A stretch of 5,033 nt of DNA from Spirochaetales bacterium. Its GTDB lineage: Bacteria; Spirochaetota; Spirochaetia; DSM-27196; SKKC01. A program made the position numbers and the translations under genes. The stretch is from positions 1 through 5,033 of the forward strand of contig SKKC01000255.1 in the NCBI GenBank assembly GCA_007121695.1. The letters run 5' to 3'. The notes beneath the pieces are model-generated. The model had not been told where the DNA came from. It worked only from the letters and a program-made list of their open reading frames with translations, and searched no databases. This document shows, in pieces, positions 1 through 5,023 of this stretch. Position 1 is the stretch's first letter; every line of letters begins with the position of its first letter.

Positions 1-4
1 AGCG

Positions 5-18
5 GGTGGCATGCCACC
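5..18. repeat. 14-bp perfect palindrome downstream of the operon
   Basis: GGTGGCATGCCACC reads identically on both strands, with no spacer. It lies about 80 bases past the ATPase stop codon, at the left edge of the window. The neighbouring CCAC-CTC-GTGG (14-24) can form a competing 4-bp hairpin using the right half of the palindrome. No T-run follows on either strand, so it does not look like an intrinsic terminator. A spacerless palindrome is more typical of a dimeric protein-binding site than of an RNA hairpin. It may belong to the control region of the next gene, which lies outside the window. The role is unknown. Confidence 0.45.
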
Positions 19-87
19 TCGTGGAAAACGGGCCGGTGGATTACGAGACACTTCGCGTAAAACACGTAACGCCCGAAGCCGAGTAGC

Positions 88-116
88 CGAACGCCCCGGT
101 TTAGCCGAGGCGTTCG
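88..116 (-). terminator. 12-bp hairpin enclosing the ATPase stop codon (possible operon 3' end)
   Basis: In the minus-strand transcript CGAACGCC (116-109) pairs with GGCGTTCG (95-88). A U-G wobble (108/96) and CGG/CCG (107-105/99-97) extend this to 12 bp, closing a 5-base loop CTAAA that contains the TAA stop (103-101). The plus-strand transcript would have a C-A mismatch at the wobble position, so the fold favours the coding-strand RNA. No U-tract follows, so it is not a standard Rho-independent terminator. It could instead protect the mRNA 3' end, mark a Rho-dependent end, or arise partly from codon choice in the last codons. Confidence 0.5.
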
Positions 117-1189
117 TGTGTTTCTGCGTCGAAACAGTGCAGTTGCGTGTCGTCGAAGGTCACAAAGCAGTCGTCACCGACATCGACCGTTCTTGTTCTC
201 TCGTCGGCAGCGATGGTGAGTTCAGCTCCCTCTACCGAGACACGGACAAGCGAGTCGTACCCCATGGGCAGAATGGACTCCACGCGAACAGAGATACTGC
301 GTTCGTCCTGTGTGGTACCAAGCAACAGTTCCTCCGGGCGGGCACCTATAAGAATCTGTGATCCGTCGGCGCACGATGCGCTGGACGCGGCGCGTGGAAG
401 ACTGCCGCCTGGAATCTGCATGGAGTTCCCCTGTATCGTAGCTGGCAGGATGTTCATGGGTGTGTGCCCCATAAACTGCGCAACGAATAAATTCGTAGGC
501 TTGGCAAATACTTCCGACGGAGCTGCGTTCTGTTGCATGACGCCGAGCTTCATGACGGCCATGGTGGAGGAAAGCGTCAGGGCCTCTATCTGATCGTGGG
601 TTACGTATATGACCGTAGCGCCTGTTTCCTCGTGCAGCTGCTTCAGTTCGACGCGCATGTCTATGCGTAGCTTGGCATCCAGATTCGATAGCGGCTCGTC
701 CATAAGGAGTACCTTTGCCCCTGTCACGAGCTCGCGTGCGAGCGCGATACGCTGCTGTTGTCCTCCGGAAAGCTCGCTTGGATAACGATCCACAAGTTCA
801 CTGATCTGCAGTCTCGAGAGCACCCGGCGCAGACGTTCTTCCTGGTCGGCTTTTTCGATTTTTCGTACGGCAAGGCCGAACAGAATATTCTCGCGGACGG
901 TCATGTGCGGCCAAAGCGCGTAGTTCTGAAAAACCATCCCGATGCCGCGCTTGCCAGGCGGTACGACAGTACTGTCTGCGGCGTCAAAAACGACTTTATC
1001 ATCTATAAGAATTCGTCCCTCATCCGCTGTTTCCAGCCCGGCAATCAGTCGCATCGTCGTGGTCTTTCCGCAACCGCTTGGACCGAGCAGGCTGAAAAAC
1101 GCCCCGCTTTCTATCTCGAGGCTCAGATCGTTCACGGCCGCGTAGTCGCCAAACCGTTTGGTCACGTGTTCAAGGATAATCCGACTCAT
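101..1189 (-). CDS. ABC transporter ATP-binding protein (FbpC/PotA/MalK-type import ATPase)
   Basis: This 362-residue cytoplasmic ATPase would drive the importer as a dimer bound to the permease. All nucleotide-binding motifs are intact: aromatic A-loop residue F13, Walker A GPSGCGKT (36-43), Q-loop Q88, signature LSGGQQQR (140-147), Walker B VLLMDE (160-165), D-loop SNLD (168-171) and switch H198. The FMGHTPMNIL stretch (239-248) and IGARPEEL (281-288) mark the C-terminal TOBE-like regulatory domain (about 245-355) of the CUT1/MOI-type import ATPases. Length is normal for FbpC/PotA relatives. An in-frame ATG lies 66 bases further upstream (1255), inside the permease gene, but the start at 1189 is preferred. 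It has TGGAGG six bases before it, overlaps the permease stop as ATGA, and begins exactly at the conserved domain (SRIILEHVTKRFG). The overlap implies translational coupling and fixed stoichiometry. The family is certain. The transported substrate cannot be read from the ATPase. Confidence 0.96.
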   Translation of the reverse strand: MSRIILEHVTKRFGDYAAVNDLSLEIESGAFFSLLGPSGCGKTTTMRLIAGLETADEGRILIDDKVVFDAADSTVVPPGKRGIGMVFQNYALWPHMTVRENILFGLAVRKIEKADQEERLRRVLSRLQISELVDRYPSELSGGQQQRIALARELVTGAKVLLMDEPLSNLDAKLRIDMRVELKQLHEETGATVIYVTHDQIEALTLSSTMAVMKLGVMQQNAAPSEVFAKPTNLFVAQFMGHTPMNILPATIQGNSMQIPGGSLPRAASSASCADGSQILIGARPEELLLGTTQDERSISVRVESILPMGYDSLVRVSVEGAELTIAADERTRTVDVGDDCFVTFDDTQLHCFDAETHERLG

Positions 1190-2988
1190 GAGTTGCCTCC
1201 ACCGAAGCCCTGCAGCGGGTTGGTTTTCGTAAGCCACTGCGCAATAAGGGTGCATCCAAGCACCAGCACGATAATGACGACGCCAATCGCATCTGCGAAC
1301 TGCCGGCGCCCGAGCTCTATGTATCCGAACGTCAGCGCAGCGAGTACCATGGTCTGTGGGGTCACAAGCAGAATAACGAGGTTAATATCTTTCACTGTCG
1401 AGACGAACGACAGAATAAATCCGCCCATGAATCCGCGTTTGGTCAGCGGGAACATGATTCTCGTGATACGTCGCGGAAACGAAGCGCCGTGCACTTCGGC
1501 ACTCTCTTCGAGCGATCGACCGACCTGCATCATCGCGGAGATGCCCATGCGGCTCGCGAAGGGCAATCGGTTTACCAGGCAGGCAATGAAAATAATGGTC
1601 ATTGTGCCGTATAAGACCGGAATAGGGCCGCGTGGCTGGGCAAACATGGACAGGAAGATAGCACCGAATGCAATTCCGGGAATTACGTAGGGAATGAACG
1701 ACATCTGTTCCACGACCTTTGCTATCGGTCGACCCCTGTTTCTGCTGACAGAGTAGCCGATCAGAATTCCGACGAACGCGGTTCCGAGTCCTACCGAAAT
1801 CCCAAGCCACAGCGTGTTAACTGCAGCCGCCCTGACGCGAGGATCAACGAGAATCCCCCGAAGCCCGTCGCGTTCACCGATCCAGTACGCGAGCGTAAAG
1901 TTATCGAGCGAATACTGTCCCAGATGGAACTGGAAGGTCTGGAGCACCAGAAAGATGATGGGCATGAATGTGACAATTGCCATGACGCCAGCGACCAGAA
2001 AACCGACCGGCTTTCGCCACTTTCCGAGTTTCAGCACACGCTGCCGAGAGCCTTTACCTTCCATGGTGGTGAACTGTTTGCGCTTTCCGATGAGTTTCGA
2101 GTTCAGGATAATGGCGGACGCCGAAATCGTTACCAGCACCATGGTGAACACGAAGGCTTCACCGTAGCGACCTATAGCCGCAGACTGGTACAGCGATGTA
2201 GCCAGCACGTTGTATCGTACGGGCAGGCCCAGAAACGCCGGCACACCAAAGGTTCCGAGACCTGAGGCAAATGTCAGTATAGCCGCCGACCCGATCGCCG
2301 GGAGCAGAATTGGCATGGTGATCTTTCGTATTACCTTGCGGTTACTCGCGCCATGAATCAACGCCGCTTCTTCAAGAGATGCATCGACCGTCGCAAGTGC
2401 GGCAGCGCCAAGAAGATAGGCGAAGGCGAAAAAGTTGATCGCAAGAACCGAAATTATGGGTATAGGCCCGTAGGCCAGCCAGTTGGGAGTTGGTCGCCCG
2501 AGAAGTGTCTCAACGACCCCCGCAGCGCCTATGCCAACCTGGCTGTTTCCGAACACCGTCAGCCATGCGAGCGCGAGCGTCCATGACGGCACGATGTACG
2601 GCACGATCGCACAGAAACCGGTGAATCGTTTGAAGGGCATATCGGTCTTGACCATGAGCCATGCGAGTGAAAGGCCTATGATCATGGCGATGATCGTATA
2701 CGTGATGCTGACGAACAGCGTGTTCATGAGTGGTTCGTACAGGAGTCTCGCGCTCAGCTGCCCGGACGCGAACACGCGTTCCCAGTAGAACATGGTGAAG
2801 TCGCCGACGGCACCACCTGCCCGGCGAGCATCGCCCGACTGTATGTGAAAGGTAGACCAGATCATATTCCCGACGGGGACAATAATCAGGTAGCCGAAGA
2901 CCAGCAGAAAAATCCATGCCAGCCAGTTTTGCGGAGAGTGAGCAAAGGTTGACAGGCGATTACGGACACGACGCATGGACAGGTTCAT
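1186..2988 (-). CDS. Fused double-domain ABC transporter permease (FbpB/AfuB-like)
   Basis: This 600-residue inner-membrane protein forms the translocation channel. It has two homologous halves, each resembling a BPD_transp_1 (MetI-like) permease domain, joined by a basic cytoplasmic linker (about 298-327, rich in K and R). By eye there are six hydrophobic segments per half: roughly 23-43, 86-112, 124-148, 172-196, 229-250 and 279-297, then 328-350, 388-411, 427-450, 457-473, 520-545 and 567-588. Each half carries an EAA loop for docking the ATPase: EEAALIHGAS (206-215, with I223 and P226) and EESAEVHGAS (494-503, with P514). Both keep the invariant glycine. One chain thus replaces the usual permease dimer, as in FbpB and AfuB. 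An ATG at 3000 is also in frame, but it lacks a ribosome binding site; the ATG at 2988 has GGAG at 6-base spacing and is preferred, removing four residues. The gene sits 78 bases after the binding-protein gene and overlaps the ATPase start by 4 bases. The family is certain; the substrate is unknown. Confidence 0.95.
   Translation of the reverse strand: MNLSMRRVRNRLSTFAHSPQNWLAWIFLLVFGYLIIVPVGNMIWSTFHIQSGDARRAGGAVGDFTMFYWERVFASGQLSARLLYEPLMNTLFVSITYTIIAMIIGLSLAWLMVKTDMPFKRFTGFCAIVPYIVPSWTLALAWLTVFGNSQVGIGAAGVVETLLGRPTPNWLAYGPIPIISVLAINFFAFAYLLGAAALATVDASLEEAALIHGASNRKVIRKITMPILLPAIGSAAILTFASGLGTFGVPAFLGLPVRYNVLATSLYQSAAIGRYGEAFVFTMVLVTISASAIILNSKLIGKRKQFTTMEGKGSRQRVLKLGKWRKPVGFLVAGVMAIVTFMPIIFLVLQTFQFHLGQYSLDNFTLAYWIGERDGLRGILVDPRVRAAAVNTLWLGISVGLGTAFVGILIGYSVSRNRGRPIAKVVEQMSFIPYVIPGIAFGAIFLSMFAQPRGPIPVLYGTMTIIFIACLVNRLPFASRMGISAMMQVGRSLEESAEVHGASFPRRITRIMFPLTKRGFMGGFILSFVSTVKDINLVILLVTPQTMVLAALTFGYIELGRRQFADAIGVVIIVLVLGCTLIAQWLTKTNPLQGFGGGNS
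1196..1201 (-). promoter_or_regulatory. Shine-Dalgarno site fixing the ATPase start
   Basis: The minus strand reads TGGAGG, then CAACTC, then ATG (1189-1187). The 6-base spacing is ideal and selects this ATG over the one at 1255. The site lies within the last codons of the permease gene, so ribosomes finishing the permease can reinitiate here. The start codon is also the centre of a 10-bp palindrome, ACTCATGAGT (1184-1193). Confidence 0.85.
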
Positions 2989-2994
2989 GTTGTG

Positions 2995-3000
2995 CTCCAT
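2995..3000 (-). promoter_or_regulatory. Shine-Dalgarno site deciding the permease start
   Basis: The minus strand reads ATGGAG, CACAAC, ATG. The GGAG is placed six bases before the ATG at 2988, the same layout as for the ATPase (TGGAGG, six bases, ATG). The apparent upstream ATG at 3000 is part of this site and has only CAGAAAA before it. The site begins about ten bases after the intercistronic hairpin (3011-3039), so a folded hairpin would stand at the edge of the ribosome footprint. Confidence 0.75.
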
Positions 3001-3010
3001 TTTTCTGACA

Positions 3011-3039
3011 AAACAGGGGCCTTGTACAGGCCCCTGTTT
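3011..3039 (-). terminator. Intercistronic hairpin with short T-tract: attenuator or mRNA stabiliser
   Basis: AAACAGGGGCC (3011-3021) and GGCCCCTGTTT (3029-3039) are perfect 11-bp inverted repeats around a 7-base loop; one further T-A pair at 3022/3028 is possible. On the minus strand the 3' arm runs into TTTT (3013-3010), then GTCAG. This gives a GC-rich stem ending in a short U-tract, the form of a weak intrinsic terminator. It lies between the binding-protein stop and the permease ribosome site. There is no sign of a new promoter for the permease, so full termination would silence the transporter. Partial termination, or protection of the upstream message from 3' exonucleases, is the more sensible role. 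Such elements are known between binding-protein and permease genes, for example malE-malF. Confidence 0.8.
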
Positions 3040-3066
3040 CCGTATCTGGTATGAAGTAGTACTGAA

Positions 3067-4236
3067 CTATTCGTAGAGTATCCAGAAGTCGGCGACTTCG
3101 TCTCCAAGATCCAGCGCCTGGTCGATCGGAATGCTCCAGAGTCGGGCAAACGAGTCAAGGGTCAGGTTGGCCATTGGTCCTGTGGACTGGACCTCAGGAT
3201 TCACCGGGAAGTCGGCCCCCCACCAGGGATCGCCTCCTTCCTGAGAGGTCAGATACCGGATGAGCAGTTTGGCGGTATTCGGACTTTCGGTGTAGGAAGT
3301 CATGGCGATGGGTCGCGCTGAAAGAATAGCAGGGTTTATGTCGGTATCGAGCTCAAAGTCGTACTGACCGGAGAGTACGTCACGGTATACCGACTGCGTA
3401 CCAAATCCGAGAAACGGAGCGTCCGAGTTCGTAACCGCGTCCGCAACGTCGCGAAAGCTTGCCTGTACGCGAAGATCGTTCTCGAGCAGGCGTCGGATCC
3501 ACTCGAACCCTGCATTCGGAGTTGTCAGCTCGATCGGTTCGCCGAAGAAGTCTTCGTAGAGTTCTTCCATGAGATCCGAGTTCGCGACGATGCCGACCAT
3601 GTAGTCCATGGTTGTACCTGAACGAAGCGGGCTCTGCATCGCAACCCGGTTCCGGAAGCGTTCGGTCGTAAGCTCCCAGATGTTCTCGTAGGGTACTGAT
3701 CCGTCTGGCAGGTCAGAGGTAAAGTACCACGTGCCAGCACTGTAACGGTGTATCAGTACCGGCTCCATGTCACGGTCAGGCAGTACTGCCTGCATTTCCC
3801 GGGGTACGTAGGCGGTCAGTGCGTTTCGTTCAACCATGAGCTGATCGTACATAACCGCAATATTGCCGGTCATGACAACGCCGGATGGGAAAATACCGGC
3901 GTCGTACTCTCGCCGGATACGTTCGTTGAGCTCCGACGTACTGATGTTAAGCATCTCTACCTCGGTCCCATAAATCTCGTTGAACTGGTCTACCACCGGA
4001 AACGCCCGGCTTGTGTTCGAGTACATAACCAGTGGCGGCTCTTCCTGTGCGGCTGCTGCAATTGCGTCCCAATCCTCGACTTCCGGCTGGTAGGGGCCGA
4101 CCTCTGCAAACTGCATCCATTCATCGAGCGGATCTGCAGCAGCAGGTTCTGCAGTACCTGCCGAAAACCCGAGAGCGGGAATAAGCAGGAGCGATACGAC
4201 AAGTGCTGCGAACGCAGCATTTCTTGTTATTTTCAT
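3067..4236 (-). CDS. Exported ABC transporter solute-binding protein (FbpA/AfuA-like, cluster D type)
   Basis: This 389-residue protein has an N-terminal Sec signal: basic MKITR, a hydrophobic core at about 7-23, and a likely cleavage near 25-26 (FSAG). There is no cysteine lipobox, so it appears soluble and periplasmic. The mature protein opens with an acidic, Ala/Pro-rich stretch. The first lobe starts at PPLVMYSNTS (67-76) and continues with FNEIYGTEVEML (85-96), ELNERIRREYDAG (102-114) and VVMTG (120-124). This matches the start of iron and organic-anion binding proteins, where an extracellular 'YS' strand is followed by a helix and a G-x-x-V-E strand. The SPNTAKLLIRYLTSQEG stretch (318-334) is the typical C-lobe helix. 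No adjacent Tyr-Tyr pair is present anywhere, unlike classical FbpA iron-binding proteins, so the common 'iron' label is not supported. A perfect ribosome site (AAAGGAGG, 8 bases from ATG) and a downstream attenuator-like hairpin suggest high expression relative to the permease. The role as binding protein is near certain; the ligand is unknown. Confidence 0.93.
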   Translation of the reverse strand: MKITRNAAFAALVVSLLLIPALGFSAGTAEPAAADPLDEWMQFAEVGPYQPEVEDWDAIAAAAQEEPPLVMYSNTSRAFPVVDQFNEIYGTEVEMLNISTSELNERIRREYDAGIFPSGVVMTGNIAVMYDQLMVERNALTAYVPREMQAVLPDRDMEPVLIHRYSAGTWYFTSDLPDGSVPYENIWELTTERFRNRVAMQSPLRSGTTMDYMVGIVANSDLMEELYEDFFGEPIELTTPNAGFEWIRRLLENDLRVQASFRDVADAVTNSDAPFLGFGTQSVYRDVLSGQYDFELDTDINPAILSARPIAMTSYTESPNTAKLLIRYLTSQEGGDPWWGADFPVNPEVQSTGPMANLTLDSFARLWSIPIDQALDLGDEVADFWILYE

Positions 4237-4259
4237 GTGATGTTCCTCCTTTCACATGA
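4233..4259 (-). promoter_or_regulatory. Translation-initiation hairpin: Shine-Dalgarno in loop, start codon in stem
   Basis: In the minus-strand RNA UCAUGUGA (4259-4252) pairs perfectly with UCACAUGA (4240-4233) around an 11-base loop AAGGAGGAACA. The loop exposes the whole AGGAGG (4250-4245), while the ATG of the binding-protein gene (4236-4234) is held in the 3' arm. The A/U-rich stem is probably only moderately stable, so ribosome docking on the loop could open it. The same DNA is also a dyad (TGTGA, 11 bases, TCACA) that could be read by a protein. The inverted repeat and ribosome site are seen directly; a regulatory effect is inference. Confidence 0.6.
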
Positions 4260-4302
4260 TAGGTGGCGGCCATACCGAAGAACAAGGCGCGTTCGTGACA
4301 CG

Positions 4303-4368
4303 GACGGCAGGTCTAACCAATTTCTAACAAACGTGTGTCGTATTGTCGGTTGGCTTTTGCCTGCCGTC
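4303..4368 (-). repeat. 9-bp inverted repeat with 48-base loop in the binding-protein leader
   Basis: GACGGCAGG (4303-4311) and CCTGCCGTC (4360-4368) are perfect reverse complements. The right arm overlaps the HAD stop codon (4369-4367) and the -35 side of the promoter candidate; the left arm lies in the likely 5' leader. A HAD read-through transcript would contain both arms and could fold. A transcript starting at the internal promoter would contain only the left arm. It could therefore be a transcript-specific structure, a pair of operator half-sites, or chance. Confidence 0.45.
4312..4330. repeat. Direct repeat TCTAAC(C)AA with 11-bp period
   Basis: TCTAACCAA (4312-4320) is followed by TCTAACAA (4323-4330). 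The two TCTAAC cores start exactly 11 bases apart, about one helical turn. They lie just downstream of the promoter candidate, inside the loop of the 9-bp inverted repeat. Tandem sites on one DNA face are a common layout for regulator binding. The repeat is short and could be chance. Confidence 0.3.
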
Positions 4369-4370
4369 AA
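4342..4370 (-). promoter_or_regulatory. Sigma70-like promoter candidate for the transporter genes
   Basis: On the minus strand TTGACG (4370-4365) matches the -35 consensus at five of six positions. After 17 bases, GACAAT (4347-4342) matches the -10 consensus at four of six, including A2 and T6. The predicted transcript start, near 4335, would give a leader of about 100 bases before the binding-protein ATG. The -35 element overlaps the HAD stop codon. A promoter here fits the 130-base gap, which is long for cotranscribed genes, and suggests the transporter can be expressed apart from the HAD gene. Not proven by sequence. Confidence 0.4.
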
Positions 4371-4996
4371 CCAAAAAGGCGGGGAAGGAGCGAGCAGAGT
4401 TCTCCAAGGTCTTTTACCGAATACTCCGGATAATAATCGCTTGCAAAATTCGCCTGGCCCTCACGCTTTGCCCAGACGGGTACCATTCCGAGTTTTGACG
4501 CTGCTTCAAGGTTTCTCCGCTGGTCGTCTACAAAAACGCACTCTTGTGGCGTAACCCCACTTTCGGTACAGACATGCAGAAAGAAGTCGTCATTGGGTTT
4601 CCACATTCGCTCTTCGCCGCTGGTAAAAAAGCGCTTCAGGTGCGGCCCGATTCCGAACTCCAGTACGGAGGGCTTCCAGTCTTTCGGCATGTTGGAGATA
4701 ACGACCATATCCAGACGCCCACGCACCGTCTCTGCGAGTTTCTCGAAATCGGCATCGAGCGCAAACCTGTCGAACAGCTGTCGTTCGGACTCCCGCGGTG
4801 GAAGAGGGCTTCCAATGCGCTTCCAGAACTCTGCGGCGTCGATCGTGTCCTGTTCGTAGGCGTAGTAGGCGGCCCGCTGCTCCTGAACCGAACGCTCGGG
4901 CCAGATCTGTGTGGTACCGTTCGTGATTATGTGGCCTTCGGTAATAACCACCCCGAACATGTCGAGCAGGAGTACCTTTGGTTTCGTGTGACTCAT
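4367..4996 (-). CDS. HAD-superfamily hydrolase (subfamily IA, phosphatase/haloacid dehalogenase-like)
   Basis: This 209-residue cytoplasmic protein has the full set of HAD motifs. Motif I is LLLDMFGVV with nucleophile D12, motif II is VISN with S101, motif III is K133 in MWKPNDDFF, and motif IV is VFVDDQ with D157 and D158. A helical cap of subclass C1 lies between motifs I and II (about 20-90), as in HAD-IA enzymes. The residue two after the nucleophile is F14, not Asp. Most HAD phosphatases have Asp there as acid/base, whereas L-2-haloacid dehalogenases have Tyr or Phe and YihX-type phosphatases have Gly. The length fits HAD-IA proteins. The ATG at 4996 places D12 where expected, but no Shine-Dalgarno is visible upstream (AGCAATAGCC). 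The frame stays open to the window edge with no ATG, GTG or TTG in the 37 bases seen, so a start beyond the edge is possible. The gene precedes the transporter on the same strand by 130 bases. It may process the imported solute, but this is inference, and the substrate is unknown. Confidence 0.85.
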   Translation of the reverse strand: MSHTKPKVLLLDMFGVVITEGHIITNGTTQIWPERSVQEQRAAYYAYEQDTIDAAEFWKRIGSPLPPRESERQLFDRFALDADFEKLAETVRGRLDMVVISNMPKDWKPSVLEFGIGPHLKRFFTSGEERMWKPNDDFFLHVCTESGVTPQECVFVDDQRRNLEAASKLGMVPVWAKREGQANFASDYYPEYSVKDLGELCSLLPRLFG

Positions 4997-5010
4997 GGCT
5001 ATTGCTGATA

Positions 5011-5023
5011 CCCCGAATCGGGG
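5011..5023. repeat. Short GC-rich dyad just upstream of the HAD gene
   Basis: CCCCGA (5011-5016) and TCGGGG (5018-5023) are perfect inverted repeats around one base. As RNA this gives CCCC/GGGG closed by a five-base loop. It ends 14 bases before the HAD ATG. It could be the end of an upstream gene's terminator, an operator, or a leader structure. The window stops ten bases further on, so its context cannot be judged. Confidence 0.35.

Noticed and set aside
11..361. Plus-strand open frame at the left edge
   Set aside because: It lies mostly antisense to the ATPase C-terminal domain and has an irregular, Arg-rich composition and no ribosome site.
1190..1255. Upstream ATG extending the ATPase by 22 residues
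   Set aside because: The extension would be encoded inside the permease 3' end and has no family similarity, whereas the ATG at 1189 has an ideal ribosome site and the ATGA overlap.
758..1690. Long plus-strand open frame (310 codons) antisense to the ATPase and permease
   Set aside because: It spans the junction of two genes with clear family motifs on the other strand, has no domain-like pattern, and reads as the reverse complement of biased codons.
4129..4236. Lipoprotein signal peptide on the binding protein
   Set aside because: There is no cysteine in the first part of the protein, so lipidation is not supported; a plain secretory signal is the better call.
4235..4257. CRP-like site (TGTGA and TCACA half-sites) over the binding-protein start
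   Set aside because: The half-sites match, but they are 11 bases apart rather than 6, which changes the relative face of the helix, and the site is at the start codon rather than upstream of a promoter.
4237..4366. Fur box or metal riboswitch expected for an iron transporter
   Set aside because: No GATAATGATAATCATTATC-like sequence or recognisable riboswitch core was seen in the gap.
4348..4372. Intrinsic terminator for the HAD gene (GGTT...GGC-AAAA-GCC-AACC)
   Set aside because: The stem needs a 7-base one-sided bulge, has only 3 bp next to the loop and is not followed by a T-run.
3748..4554. Plus-strand open frame (268 codons) crossing the binding-protein gene, the intergenic gap and part of the HAD gene
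   Set aside because: It crosses two genes and their regulatory gap and its translation resembles no protein family. It is an antisense shadow.
4544..5008. Plus-strand frame antisense to the HAD gene
   Set aside because: The minus-strand frame has all four HAD motifs; the plus-strand frame has none.
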